A stretch of 64,000 nucleotides of DNA from Forficula auricularia (lineage: Eukaryota > Arthropoda > Insecta > Dermaptera > Forficulidae), in NCBI GenBank assembly GCA_024734495.1, contig JALMQS010000427.1, positions 1 to 64,000 of the forward strand, written 5' to 3'. Positions 43,946-55,065 of this stretch are shown one piece after another (position 1 is the first letter of the stretch; each line of letters opens with the position of its first letter). The notes below the pieces were generated by a model. It was not told the DNA's origin and did not search any database. It saw only the letters and a program-made list of their open reading frames with translations. The position numbers and the translations under genes are program-made.

Positions 43946-44890
43946 CAGGGTGATTCACGGTCGATGGCACGTTAGACGTTTATGGAAAACAGAACGCAGG
44001 ATTTTTCTGAAAATTTAGCACCTTAAATTTTCTTACCTGTTTTATTGATCTAAAATATTTTCAGCATTGCGACGTTTCGGCTTCTATCGAAAAGTCGTAG
44101 CAACTTTATTTTTTTAAATGGAACAGTTATAGTACAAAATAAATAATTTCAAAAGAACTTGGTTTAAATAATAAATATTTGCGATCATTTTGGGAGATTT
44201 TTTTTGAAGATCATCAATAAACTGTTTATAAGTTACTTATAAATAGTTAACAAACTGTCATAAACTTGATATTGCCATGGTTAGTTAAAATTAAATTCAT
44301 TCAAATGTAATTTTTTACGCGCGCTTTATTAAGAAAACTTGATGTTTTAGGTATAGAGACATGATATATCCTCTTAAAGCATTTTTCTTCGTCTTTCAAT
44401 TTATTGAGTAATATACGGGGGTCTCATTTGAAAAAACGAACTTTTTGACCCTTTTTATAAATATTGGAAATAATATTAATTTTAGCACGCTCTGTATAAT
44501 ATGGAGTCGATTTTTCGGCGTAAATTAAATACTTAAGGTGTGTCAAAACTACCACCAAAATATCAACTTTTCATGAATTGCACTAATTTATTTAAGTTTA
44601 ATTAGGGCCATGTTTTGGACCAAATTTAACACAAATTATTTTTTATCTCGAAAACCGATAGAGATAGGTATAGGACAATATTAACAAAAAAGTATTTTAT
44701 TAAAAGGGCGGTTCTAAAAACGTGTTAATATACGTGGTGTTCCATTTAATAAAATAAAGTTGCTACGACTGCAGAAAATATTTTAGATCGATAGAACAGA
44801 TAAGAAAATGTAAAGTGCTAAATTTTCAGAAAAATCCTGTTTTCCTTTTTCCATAAACGTCTAACGTGCCATCGACCGTGAATCACCCTG
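43946..44890. mobile_element. 945-bp TIR element, TA target (CAGGGTGATTCACGG ends)
   Basis: CAGGGTGATTCACGGTCGAT at 43,946 is mirrored by ATCGACCGTGAATCACCCTG ending 44,890. TATA flanks both ends. TIRs run about 125 bp, through TTCTGAAAATTTAGCACCTT and AAAATATTTTC. The interior has no protein frame. TA target and end sequence suit Tc1/mariner-type MITEs. Confidence 0.8.
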
Positions 44891-44949
44891 TATACACTTT
44901 ATATATATTCATATCTATATGATTAAATTATTCAAAATGTAATTTAACA

Positions 44950-45460
44950 CTGATTGGTTTATATATTCTCTAACTCTTTTATTTTCTCTAGCGCACTTTT
45001 ATAAATTAACTGCGGACTAAATAAATAAATAAATGTGGATTTAGAGGCCGGAATGATTTGTATGTGCTTGCGTAATGCTTAATCTCATCGCGTTGTATAA
45101 CAAATACCAGCCGCACGTTTAAATGATGGAATATAATCAAATTAGTCCCACCCAGGGGGTGGTTGCGGGTACAGAGTAGATTTTTTTATCTCTCTGTATT
45201 GGTGTGTGTGTTATTATGCTGGGGTGTCAAGCTTACTACAGGCTCCGTGCACATGTGGCCAGGGGGCAGGAATCAGGACAATCAGGATTACCAGATATAC
45301 GCGCTTTTGTCAACAACATCGGTTCCGAATGAGTTAACAAGAGGATAAAAAAATAAATACGGGACAAAAAGTTGCCTAAAATAGACTGAGGGTAGTGCGT
45401 AGTAGTGATTACACTAATCGCATTTCCAATGTATTGTCGGACATGCGACATTCTCTATTC
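44950..45460 (+). other. single-copy-looking block, no gene called
   Basis: GC is higher than the surroundings and no repeat matches. The plus-strand frame at 45,163-45,348 starts with a hydrophobic stretch (LSVLVCVLLCWGV) that looks like a signal or membrane segment, but it is short, lacks a splice context I can confirm, and has no family resemblance. Confidence 0.3.
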
Positions 45461-46145
45461 GGACACTTAACTTCCAATCAAAGCAAAAAATAAACCTCTG
45501 ATTAAAATACAACCATGCATTAAAACTACATATATGGCTTTTGTACTCGCTGGTACAATAGATAAATAATTCAGTCAATCGGCTTAAAATTTTATACAAT
45601 TCTTTTGCATATAACAATTTGAAATACTTCCTAAATTTGAAACAAATATTCTACAACACTGAAAAAACGATTTATTTATAGTTAAGAAATTATATTTGAT
45701 TTGAATAGATGGTGAAGTTAATTATGGCGAAATCGATCTCTGTTCAATATAAATAAATGATATACGTATTTTAAGTATTCTAATATTTTCGGAGCAACTC
45801 TAGATATATTAATAGTTAAGATGGCGCTATTTGAACCAAGGACCAATTAGTAAATTATGAAAATATTGTTATTTGATTAAAATAGTTGAGTATTTAAATG
45901 GAATAATACGTAATTACGACAAGAAACTATATAAATTGAATATTTTTTTATTTATAGATAATAAGTAATATGTATTTCTGACTAGAAGATGAGTATACTA
46001 GTAGGTATATTCATTTGATGTAGAATCTACTATATTCAATCAAATGAATTATATAAATATTTATTTTAATTATTCATTTGGTTGAATTAATTAGATAAAA
46101 ATTTGAATTATTATATTTGATTTAAGGTACACGGTAATCTAATTA
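45461..46145. other. AT-rich DNA, no gene seen
   Basis: No gene or shared repeat recognised. Confidence 0.4.
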
Positions 46146-46470
46146 TATACTATATATATAAAATTAAGGTTTTGTCTGTACATTGCTCCAAATCACGCCA
46201 AATTTTGGTTGCCCACGTTTCAAGCAAAGTTATGAACGAAAACACCCTCAACAAAATTCCTGTCTGTCTGTCTGTCTGTCTGTATGTATGTTTCCGTCGT
46301 TTCCGAAAAGCTGCTCACGATTCACGTAAAAACTGCTGAAGGGATTATTATGAAATTTCATATTTACATCAGATGACTTTTAACTCACGTTTTTAGCTAT
46401 ATAACGTTTTGATATTTTGACCCCAGAAGGGGGTTTGGGGGGCTCTCGAATGAAAAGTATCAAATAACTC
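46146..46470 (+). repeat. CTATATATATAAA-starting repeat with TCTG run
   Basis: CTATATATATAAAATTAAGG at about 46,150, then (TCTG)n at about 46,262-46,283, CCCAGAAGGGGGTTTGGGGG near 46,421. A TC-start with AT run is reminiscent of Helitron 5' ends; no 3' hairpin is found. Confidence 0.4.
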
Positions 46471-46554
46471 TACGGCAAATTTTATAATGAGCAAAATTGT
46501 AGGGGATGTGATTTCTGACAACTTTTGTTTAAAAAAATTCCCCCCAAAAACCAG

Positions 46555-46775
46555 CCAAAAAAAAGGGGGGGGGGGTCAAAATATGAAAATTCTTGATCTT
46601 TGATCAAACTAAACCAAATTTTTATACATCTGTGGGTCAATAGAAGGCTAGAAATGCAAAAACTAACCACCCAAAATGGGGGGGGATCAACAAATGAAAA
46701 TTCTTACCATTAGAGTCAACTTAACCAAATTTTGTATACATAATCTGCGGGTCACTAGAAGGCTAGAAATGCAAA
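46555..46775 (+). repeat. M118 monomers, two units
   Basis: TGAAAATTCTTGATC and TGAAAATTCTTACCA starts with AGAAGGCTAGAAATGCAAAA blocks; G-runs precede each unit (46,564-46,576, 46,677-46,685). Confidence 0.7.
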
Positions 46776-47000
46776 AAACTGGGTGCGGGGTCGGAGAGAT
46801 GGTGCAGGAGTGGGGTGCGTGGGTGTAGGGCCCAGGGTGAGGTCTGGAGGTGCAGGGTGGAGTGGACGGTTTAGGTGAGGGTCCAGAGGCGTAGTGGGGT
46901 GGGGGCAGTGGGTGTACACGGGTGCATGGTGCGGGGGTGGGTGGGAGGTGATGGGTGGGGTGCGGGGTGGGGGGTATGAGGGAGGGTTCGTGGGTTGAGC
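46776..47000 (+). repeat. G-rich minisatellite
   Basis: About 220 bp of G-dominated, C-poor plus strand with a loose GGTGNGGGG-like theme; many runs of three or more G. It joins directly onto the M118 units. The proline-rich minus-strand frame is a composition artefact. Confidence 0.8.
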
Positions 47001-47300
47001 GTACCACCAGACCTAAATATTTTTTTATTTTTTGAATTAAATTCTGAGAAAACTTTATATTTAATGTATTTGTTTATTTATATTATAAGGAGAAATAAAA
47101 AGATTAAAATTGTATTAATTTGCAGTTTTATTTATTACCCATAGGTCTAAAAAACATACAAATAAAAAATTAGTACAAACTCAGCACAAAATTAATCATC
47201 ATACAAAATATACATTTATAGTCTTTAGTGCGAAACTTGTTGTTGTTTGCCTGTAATTAAAATATCAACATTAGGAGTAATGGAACTTATCTTGACTCTT
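47001..47300. other. AT-rich spacer
   Basis: Sequence between the G-rich repeat and the hAT remnant. The hAT 3' end may lie here but I could not identify it. Confidence 0.35.
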
Positions 47301-47790
47301 AAGTCCTATTCAACACTTATTCTGCTTCTATGTTTATTTTTTATGACCAAGAGCTCAGAAAATCCACTCTCAAACAAGTAACTCGTAACAAATGGCATCA
47401 AAAATAGCAGACCTTGCCGGAAGATCAAAGGGTAGTCGGTTTTACATCCGATCCAGAAGTAAATTAAAGATTTGTCTTTAAAATAATCTTTCATGGAACG
47501 ATTTTTTGTAAGATCGATAAAACTTTCTTTTAGTTCCAATTCATTTGGTGAGGCTCCCGAAAAAGGTTTTCCGATCCAGTCCACTTTTGAATAATCTTCA
47601 GAGAAATACTTCTTAAAGATTTTTGAAGGCCTTCCTAGTGAATAATGATAACCACATCTGGTTTTGGAGATATTTCATTTTCTTCAAAAAATGATGATAG
47701 AGTGGGAAATGCAAATAAATTCTCCTCCTGTATTTGTGAACAAAACAGGACCAACTTTCTTTCTCTTGAAGGAGTTTATTTTGTCAATGG
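47301..47790 (-). pseudogene. hAT transposase C-terminus remnant
   Basis: The minus-strand frame 47,584-47,306 reads SLIYFWIGCKTDYPLI, then LLFLMPFVTSYLFESGFSEL and IKNKHRSRI. This is the C-terminal dimerisation block of hAT transposases of the ZBED5-like type (usual form: W, YP, LLPF, TSYLCE-GFS, IK-K-R-RL). Upstream, 47,590-47,790 holds further related but frame-broken pieces (INSFKRKK and FEENEIS-like). The N-terminal zinc finger and catalytic D residues are absent. A hAT-type end (GGTTGGGAACCC) lies at about 47,860-47,872, only 570 bp away, so the element is internally deleted. Non-functional. Confidence 0.75.
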
Positions 47791-47880
47791 CTGTGAAGAC
47801 TGTTGTACACGCGTACCACCTGAAACGTTCCCCGTACCACCAGTGGTACGAGTACTACCGGTTGGGAACCCATGATTTAA
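47786..47880 (-). repeat. hAT-like end region
   Basis: Minus strand begins GGGTTCCCAACCGG and carries GTACCAC repeats (CGTACCACCAGTGGTACG forms a small palindrome near 47,833-47,850). Similar to the solo end at 2,041. Confidence 0.55.
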
Positions 47881-48386
47881 ATGAAAAATTACAGGCAGAT
47901 TAGATTCCACAAAGACGGAGTAGAATCTGTAGTTTTCATTTTGCTGGAAATAAAAAATTATAATCCAACTATCTTTGACAATTCAGCAAAAATACTAAGG
48001 AAATCAGAATCTTCAGTTAACTGGTAATAAATTTTATTTATTAAATTACATAAATTTGCGTGTAATTTTATTCTTTTTATTTTATTTTAATTTAGATTTC
48101 AAAGAGTGTTAATAAGAAGAATGGAAAGCTCGAGAATTTCTAGCCAAAATAATAAAATATCAAAAGTTTCAAGTACTCGAGATTTACTTGCAAATTTAAC
48201 ACTAGTCATTATGACATTTCATAAAGGTTAACCTCAATAAGGATATTATTTAAAGATTCATTCATCAAGCTATTATTTTAATTGTTTATTAACAAATTTA
48301 TTTATTACGGAAATCTATGATTATTTTAGCTTTTAAATATTGTATTTTTTATGAAATTAATAATTTTTCTTAAATGTCTATTGCTT
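47881..48386. other. AT-rich DNA, no gene seen
   Basis: No gene or shared repeat recognised. Confidence 0.4.
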
Positions 48387-49330
48387 TTTAACCGACTTCA
48401 AAAAAGTAGGAGGTTCTCCATTCGACTGAATTTTTTTTTGTGTGTGTCTATGTTACCTCATATCTTCGCCAATTGTGAACCGATTTTGATGATTTTTATT
48501 GCATTGGATTCAGTCTAGTTTCCGATTGGGCCCGTTTTTTCATTGATATTGGATCTTTTTTGCTATTCTTTGTTTATGAACCGATTTTAATGATTCTTTT
48601 TTTATTGGAAAGAGGGTACATTAGGACTGTTACCATATTAATTTGGTCAAGTTCTGAGGATATGATCAATGACGAAATAACGTAAATCTCCAATTCTTAT
48701 AACCAAATAATCGAAATTATAATAAATAAAATCTTTTATAAAAAAAACCTTAAAACATTCATTTAAAACCTGCGAACGTTTCCAGATAATTTCTATATTT
48801 ATGAATGTAATTTTATTTTCATTTTCTGATTCATTCGCCCGACGCTTTCTCTTACGAGATGCATGCAAGGTATTATATTAAGTCACTATTAATAACATCA
48901 CTAAAAAGAGAAAAATAAAAATAATTTTTATAAAAAAAATAAAACCGACTTCAAAAAAATTAAATGCAACAAATAAATAATAATAACTTAAAAATAAAAT
49001 AAAATACATTAAAAGGTATAAAATAATTATCTTATTTAGTTACAACTAAACAACGAAATATTAACATGAAATTACTTTTTGAAGTCGGGGCCAAACAAAC
49101 TATATAAGCGAGCGTACCCGCCAAACGTACTAAGTAAGATCCGTCGAGAGCGATTCATAAAATGTATATGTTTGGCACCGACTTCAAAAAGTAATTTCAT
49201 GTTAATATTTCGTCGTTTAATTGTAACTAAATAAGATAATTATTTTATACCTTTTTAGTGTATTTTATTTTATTTTTAAGTTATTTTTATTTATTTGTTG
49301 CATTTAATTTTTTTGAAGTCGGTTTTATTT
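48387..49330 (-). repeat. ACC family copy 4, near full length
   Basis: AACCGACTTCAAAAAAGTAG at the left, the body with the open frame at 48,647-48,868, and the hairpin (about 48,940-49,325) with GCGAGCGTACCCGCCAAACG in the loop. Reverse orientation to the 8.7 kb copy. Confidence 0.75.
48647..48868 (-). pseudogene. ACC family internal frame
   Basis: A 73-codon open frame without ATG in frame at its start (it opens with TTG). Its N-terminal HASRKRKRRANESENENK is basic then acidic, followed by INIEIIWKRS and a hydrophobic-aromatic part. The same frame is readable at about 9,169-9,400 (with one TAG) and 60,281-60,390 (truncated). Differences between copies are mostly amino-acid changing, so I see no purifying selection. 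It is probably an old exon of the parent element, family unknown. Confidence 0.4.
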
Positions 49331-50060
49331 TTTTTATAAAAATTATATACACTATTAGTGTACCTGAAGTTGTTTTTTTGGCCACGGATGGTGCTAAGCG
49401 CGGTTGCACACGGAGCGAATAAATGAAAGTAAAAACAATAATAATAATAATTATTATTATATTATGTGTGTATAGAGGCTAAGCGAGTGGTCGAGTATCC
49501 TAAAAAGCCCTTCTCTCGTGTGTGTATATATATATATGTGTGTGTGTGTAGGGGTTGATTTTTTCTAAATATAAAAGCGATTATAGCGGAAAGCCAGCCA
49601 CTCTCGAGTGCTTTTAATAACGCTTTTACGTTGTTTTCGAAAGAGCGATTTGATTAAATATAAATAGAGTTAAATAACAGACAACCAACGTACGGGTGTG
49701 TTTACACGCCTAGATGATTTAACATGCAAATACGCCTCGACTATTACTGTTGCTATTATTATTACGCACATAAATTATCAATCGGGGATTCTTTTTCCTA
49801 TATAAAACAACCGGCCGAGAGATGCGATATTAGCGCTCCATTAAATCGCAGTAATGCAATTAACCACCTCCACCACCACCACACGGGGAGACGGGGACAT
49901 ATATTCCAAAATCGACTAAATATTGTTTTAAAGCCCCGGCAAGTTAATTCGCTGGCCAAACGCATTGACATTCGATGGATGGACGGCTGAAATATTTGCA
50001 ATCAGCAGAGCACAAGTGGATCTCGAATTTAGACACCAGAGGGTTGAACAGGGGTGGGGA
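49331..50060 (+). other. single-copy-looking block with homeodomain/POU-type sites
   Basis: No repeat matches between about 49,360 and 50,060. ATGCAAAT, a perfect octamer, lies at 49,724-49,731; TAAATTATC, AATTAACCACC and TTAATTCG are nearby. (TG/TA) repeats occur at 49,520-49,548. CACCACCACCACCAC-type trinucleotides lie near 49,869. It could be a host enhancer; there is no coding support. Confidence 0.35.
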
Positions 50061-50315
50061 TTTGGCTACCAGGAATAAAACTCATTTCCAGTGACGTTTT
50101 AATAGACAACAGCTTATAAATTTAACAAACCATCAATTTTTGAAACAATTTAGATTGAAGCAAAAATTAGAAAATCTGTTTTTGAAATTTTGATATTTTT
50201 GGTTCTGTATGTCTATGTGTCCGTGTGCTTTCGGAGTATCGTAAACTGAGTAAGACAGAAACTTGAAATTTATAAACATGTAAATATTTCCACCCAAAAT
50301 ATATGGCCACGAGCC

Positions 50316-50420
50316 AAGGCTGTCCAACCCCTGGCACGCAGGCCGCATGCAGCCCAGTACTGCATTGATTGTGGCCCAATATAAGATCGTAAACTTCCTT
50401 AAAACATTGAAATATATAGG
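50316..50420 (+). repeat. hAT-like end, solo copy 1
   Basis: GGCTGTCCAACCCCTGGC, a GGCCGCATGCAGCCC palindrome and GTGGCCCAATATAA. The GTGGCCCAATATAA block recurs at 50,906, so the two are fragments of one family. Confidence 0.5.
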
Positions 50421-50885
50421 TATTTAGAGATACATTTATTACCTTTTTCGAAATACGAATGTATTGTACATTTGTACAATACGCGAAGCTTTTTCAAGAA
50501 TAAAATTCACTAAAGGCAAAATTATAAGCTCAACTATATAAGATAAAAAAATAATGAAGTTTCGAATAGGTATTTAAAAATTCTTCTTCTCATATTGCCA
50601 TTTTCTAAAATATTTATTATTTCAGTAATTAATATGCTACGACACTAACCAAGTCTATAGTTAGATCATTCTCGTACGCAAGGAGGCAAGGAATTGGGGT
50701 TTTCTAGAACAATCACAATTAATTGATAATTTCTCTCCTGGACTTGTCAGGACTTGTCTTTTAGATATTTCCACGTTCTTAGATGTCAATAGATAATGGA
50801 TAGTGAGGAATTATTATATCCGTGACTCTTTTAAAAAATAAATTATAATTTCTCATTCCCTCTCTTTAATCCCCTTTTGATTTAA

Positions 50886-50990
50886 AGCCCCGGCTGTCAA
50901 ACCCGTGGCCCAATATAAAGTCATAAAATTACTTAAAAAACATTGAGACCTATATCAAGATACTTGAAAACACACGCAAACCAAGCTCTG
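50886..50990 (+). repeat. hAT-like end, solo copy 2
   Basis: CCCCGGCTGTCAAACCCGTG then GGCCCAATATAAAGTC, followed by AACATTGAGACCTATAT that parallels the 50.4 kb copy. Confidence 0.5.
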
Positions 50991-51094
50991 CAAACAATAG
51001 TACTTTATTCCGAGAACTTTTTATTTTTTTCGAAACAACCTTACCTCTTGAAAATGGAGCTTGTCCAATTTTGAAAAAATTTAATATTCTAATT

Positions 51095-51180
51095 AAATAC
51101 CTTGACGACCACAAAAAAGGTCGTATAAAGTTTTTAATAAAATTATATTTTAAAGTTTTTTTGCTCAACAGCAATCAAAA
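51095..51180 (-). repeat. R460 fragment
   Basis: TAATTAAATACCTTGACGAC, CACAAAAAAGG and TAAAATTATATTTTAAAG match the proximal R460 end. Confidence 0.6.
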
Positions 51181-51329
51181 GTATTTAACAAAGAGACGAA
51201 TCTGGTCTTTATCTGATTAATAATTTAAAAAATAAAGGTATTAATATATCAAATGATCATATGGATAAAGTCTATCAACTGATCTATTGTATAGTTTATT
51301 TAAAAATGAAGATTTCAATCTTTTGGTGA

Positions 51330-51540
51330 GATATTTTGCGCTTTTAAATATGTCAGAGAAGTGTTGACCTCACATGGTAGCCAAAAGGCCTGGATTGTTA
51401 GTTTTTGCACTTGCGTCCGATTCCCCCCGCGGTAAAAACAACCCTTTCTGGCATATAATTAAAAACAATCCATTTCAGAATCTAGTAGATCGACACCCTC
51501 TTGGGATTTCCTTAGAAAATATAAAATCTATTTGTATATC
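51330..51540 (+). repeat. TRC repeat, diverged
   Basis: AAATATGTCAGAGAAGTG, GGCCTGGATTGTTAG, TGCGTCCGATTCCCCCCGC (eroded B-box arm), GGCATATAATTAAAAACAA and TCTAGTAGATCGACACC follow the TRC order. Confidence 0.6.
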
Positions 51541-51556
51541 TGGCAAATTCAACTTA

Positions 51557-52130
51557 AGGTCGGCTCACACGAGACATTTTCTGCCCACTTGTTCCCTTTA
51601 CTTGCAATTTGAGACACATAGAGGGGGTCGAAGCCACGTCACTCCGGACCGTCTTGCTAGCAGCGCTTACTTGATTCAAAAATGATAGAACATGTTCAAA
51701 AAAAAAAGTTTAGCTACTTGAATCTGGCAGTAGCAGCCAATCGAAAAGCATTATTTTATCACGTGGGTGACATGCGCGTTGGCACAATACATCAGCTGAT
51801 ATCACAGAAAAGCTCATATTTTGTTTCTCACTGTTCAACTCTTTACTGATATGAATAAAGAGAATATTCCTCTACCGATTGATAATTTCCGCAATAATAT
51901 TATTGTCAGCCATTTTTATTTGCATCTGAGCTGTAACTGAAAGATGATAGTCCAACTGTTTGGCTCAAATTTTCATTGTCTGGACTGACAACTACCGCGT
52001 GCAACATAATAGGCCAACTTGAAATATTTTCTGAAAAAGCTCCATGAGAAAAATCAGTCTGACTGAACTAGCTTCAAAAGCAAACAAGTAAGGAGCAAGT
52101 AGCAGAAAAAAGCCTCGTGTGAACCGGCCT
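51557..52130. mobile_element. 574-bp MITE, TTA target duplication
   Basis: AGGTCGGCTCACACGAG at 51,557 is mirrored by CTCGTGTGAACCGGCCT ending 52,130; TTA on both sides (51,554-51,556 and 52,131-52,133). Arms of about 40 bp include TTTTCTGC and ACTTG-TTCC. The interior is balanced in composition with no protein frame. PIF/Harbinger-like by target. Confidence 0.75.
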
Positions 52131-52377
52131 TTACTATATAAACACATAACAATGTGAAGTATTGCGTTTTTTCGACATGAAGTGTAGCTTAGTTTAAAAT
52201 TAAGAAAAACTTCTACGAATTCACTCCTGTATAAGAATGAATTTGATATCTCGAATATTTTAGAAGATAAAAAGTACAGAACGGAGAATTTACCACTGCT
52301 CGAAGACCTTAAAATTTAGTAAATTGGATATTAGATTGTATCTAACTTTCTGAGATTTGACTCGTGATCCCGGGTTC

Positions 52378-52495
52378 TTTCCTTCTAGTCTGTTCTTTTC
52401 ACGATGGAGGGGCCAGCCCATACAGGCCTTTAGGGGATGGATCTTCTGGTGTATCTCCTTCTCACATCAATATCATTTAAAAAAAGAACCTCTCT
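52378..52495 (+). repeat. 3' end of the 27 kb LINE, very short copy
   Basis: TTCTTTTCACGATGGAGGGG, GGCCTTTAGGGGATG, CTCCTTCTCACATCA and a short A-run. Only the 3' UTR remains, the expected result of early stop in target-primed reverse transcription. Confidence 0.8.
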
Positions 52496-53384
52496 ATATA
52501 TGCGCGTCCGACTCGCAGTTGACCGGCGGCGGCTTATTTTATCCAAATATCCATTTGCTAATTCATTTGGTATTAAAGCCAATACCTGAAATTCTATCTG
52601 TCCCTTTGATTTTGATTTCATTTTTAATTAGCCCATTCCGGTTATATTGATCATCCATCCATCCATCCATCCGTTTGTGTGAATATCAGAAGAGTAAAAA
52701 AATAAATAAATAAATACAATTTATCCGCTGGCCATCATTGAACAAATCATTGATTTCGAACGCAAATCAAGTTAATCAACCTGTTTAATAATATTCAAAT
52801 AAAATTTACATGACATAAAAGTCATTACCTTTCTATTTATATATATACATTTAGGTACATATATATATATATATATATATATTGAATTCGAACAAATTAG
52901 AGTGTGTGGGAAATCATAATAAATTATTTCAATTTTAACCAAAAATATAATTATATTATGGTCATTAAAACATAAACAACGGGGTGTATAGTGAAAAAAA
53001 TATTAACTTGATTCAATTGAGTTCAGATGAAAAATACAATTATAATAACCCTTTTTATCCCTATATTTAATTTTTTTTTTATTTAATTTATTTGATATTT
53101 ATAAAAATGTTGAGATAGGATTTTAGTAGTGTTATAGATTTTTCAAAACAAAATCGGCAACATTGTAAGCTTGTTATATTTAAATAGAAATAAACTACAG
53201 AGGCAAATATTGGGGAGGGGGGGAGACTTACTGGGGATTAGTCCCACCTTTCATAATTTCGTTTAAGCCCCTAAATGCGAAAAAATAAAAATAAAATAAA
53301 ATAAAAATAAAATGTCAATTTAACATTGATTACGAATATAAAATCCGCCATGCTCTTTTCCCTGTTTTTTACCAGTATAACCAG
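52496..53384. other. AT-rich DNA with microsatellites
   Basis: CATC repeat at about 52,651-52,671, TA repeat at 52,859-52,883, G-run near 53,213-53,224. No gene seen. Confidence 0.5.
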
Positions 53385-54440
53385 TAAAACCGTACGTTCC
53401 ATGCCAAATCGACCACTTTTGACCCCGATCCCTTTCGATTTGGCTGACACTTTTATCTTTTTTCTACCCTATCCGAAAACATTTTTCTAGAATTTTTTTC
53501 AAAATTTTTTTCTACTCAACCGAAAAAGTTATTAATTTTAAAAAAAAAAAAATTGTTTTCAAACGCTCCATATCTATTTTTCAAAAATTGACTAAACGGG
53601 ACGCGTATTTTTCGTTTTTTAAATGTGCTTTCTCGTGAAAAAAATACAACAAAATATTCAATTTCATATTCAATGGCACATGTTTCCATTTTTCTGAAAA
53701 AATCATTGATTTTTTAGAAGTTTGACATTTTTGAATTTTTTTTTTTTAAACTTTTGATTTATTCTCTGTGAGAGAAGACGCAGAGAACCCTATGTTGGTC
53801 GAACTTTTTCTTTTTCTATTTTTTTTTTTTTTTTGTTTGTGAATTAAAAAATATTTTTCTTATTTTTTTGCAATTTAACATTATGTTTTTAATAATAAAA
53901 TATATCTTAATAAATATAACAATAATATTTTTATACTTTTTTATATGAATTATTAATCCGGAGTGCTGGTCACTCGCAGGATTATTCAGAATTCAGAAAA
54001 ATTAGAATAATAAAATATGTAAATTTGTAACAACAGCATCTCATAATTTAGGGCAGTGTGGCGATATTAACCATTTTCAAAAAAATGCCCATAACTCGAA
54101 AACTATGAGACTTTCATTAAATATTTATTCCTCCTGGACCCTCCTAAACTAGCCTTTCTGCTATTCACGGTTTATCGTTCTCGTCTAAAGAAAAATCGAT
54201 CTGTCAGGTTCTAGAATCTCCGAGTAACTTTAATTTGATTGTTTTTTTCGTAATCAAAATAATTATTCACAGGTAACCGAATGCTAAGTTTATATATATA
54301 AAAAAAAACGTTCCCTTAATCTTTTGTATCCAAGCAGGCAATGGGTTGGGTCAGGTCATTTTCTCAAAGGTCTTGGAGAGGTATTGTGAGCTGGTTTTAA
54401 ACATATTTTGATCTCCCTAAACGTTAGAATAATTAGAAAA
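53385..54440. other. AT-rich DNA with a TTCCATGCCAAATCGACC end
   Basis: 53,396-53,480 resembles the end of the 22.3 kb TIR element in layout (TTCCATGCCAAATCGACC, GACCCCGATCCC). No matching opposite end found. The remainder is homopolymer-rich. Confidence 0.35.
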
Positions 54441-54640
54441 TCATAAGATGGTGTCATCTATTAATTCCGTTGAAATGGAATATTTTAAATTATATGTCAG
54501 AGGGTTGTTTTTCACCCCCTCGGGAATCGAGACCCGAGTGCCAGTAACAGGCAATCCGGGCCACCTGGCTCAAATATTCCATTTCAACGGAATTAATAGA
54601 TGACACCATCTTATGATTTTCTAGTAAATTTGAATCTATT
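54441..54640. repeat. TRC repeat, truncated foldback
   Basis: AAAATCATAAGATGGTGTCA at about 54,438 is mirrored by TGACACCATCTTATGATTTT near 54,603-54,622. One tRNA-like unit lies inside on the minus strand (TCGGGAATCGAGACCCGAG). Confidence 0.7.
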
Positions 54641-55065
54641 ACCATCGGCAAATTAATATCTTTCATATTAAATTAGAAAAGTCATTCCATTGCCCTTCGA
54701 ATTTTGAATTTCTTCAAAATTCGAAACACTCAACCACCTTTATTTAAATTATATGGCATGGCTATATGTTTAAATTTAGAATCACTATATCGCGAAATTT
54801 TACAAATTAAGATAACAATCTTTGAGTAAAATATTTTACGCGTTTGCATATGTCAGAGTGGTTCGTATCCCGCAGGTGAGCCAGGTGGCCCGGATTGCTG
54901 TTACTGGCACTCGGGTTCGATTCCCGAGGGGGTGAAAAACAACCCCTCTGACATATAATTAAAAATATTCCATTTCAACGGAATTAATAGATGACACCAT
55001 CTTATGATTTTCTAGTAAATTCGAATCTATTACCATCGGCAAATTAATATCTTTCATGTTAGAAT
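54627..55065 (+). repeat. TRC repeat, full unit between direct repeats
   Basis: TAGTAAATTTGAATCTATTA and CATCGGCAAATTAATATCTT occur at 54,625 and again at about 55,012, a period of about 388 bp. Inside is the best tRNA-like head: GTCAGAGTGGTTCG, then CACTCGGGTTCGATTCCCGA with a full T arm and B box (about 54,907-54,928). A tRNA-like promoter inside a tandemly repeating unit is unusual for a SINE. Confidence 0.75.

Noticed and set aside
44060..44105. GAAACGUCGC inside the 43.9 kb TIR element, resembling family 2 hammerhead
   Set aside because: The upstream part reads CUUUUCGAUAGAAGCC. No CUGANGA is present and helix II cannot form normally.
45163..45348. Short frame with signal-peptide-like start
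   Set aside because: Only 61 codons, no homology visible, no promoter or splice evidence. Left as unannotated single-copy DNA.
46687..47007. Proline-rich 106-codon minus-strand frame
   Set aside because: It is the complement of a G-rich minisatellite; no start context or domain.
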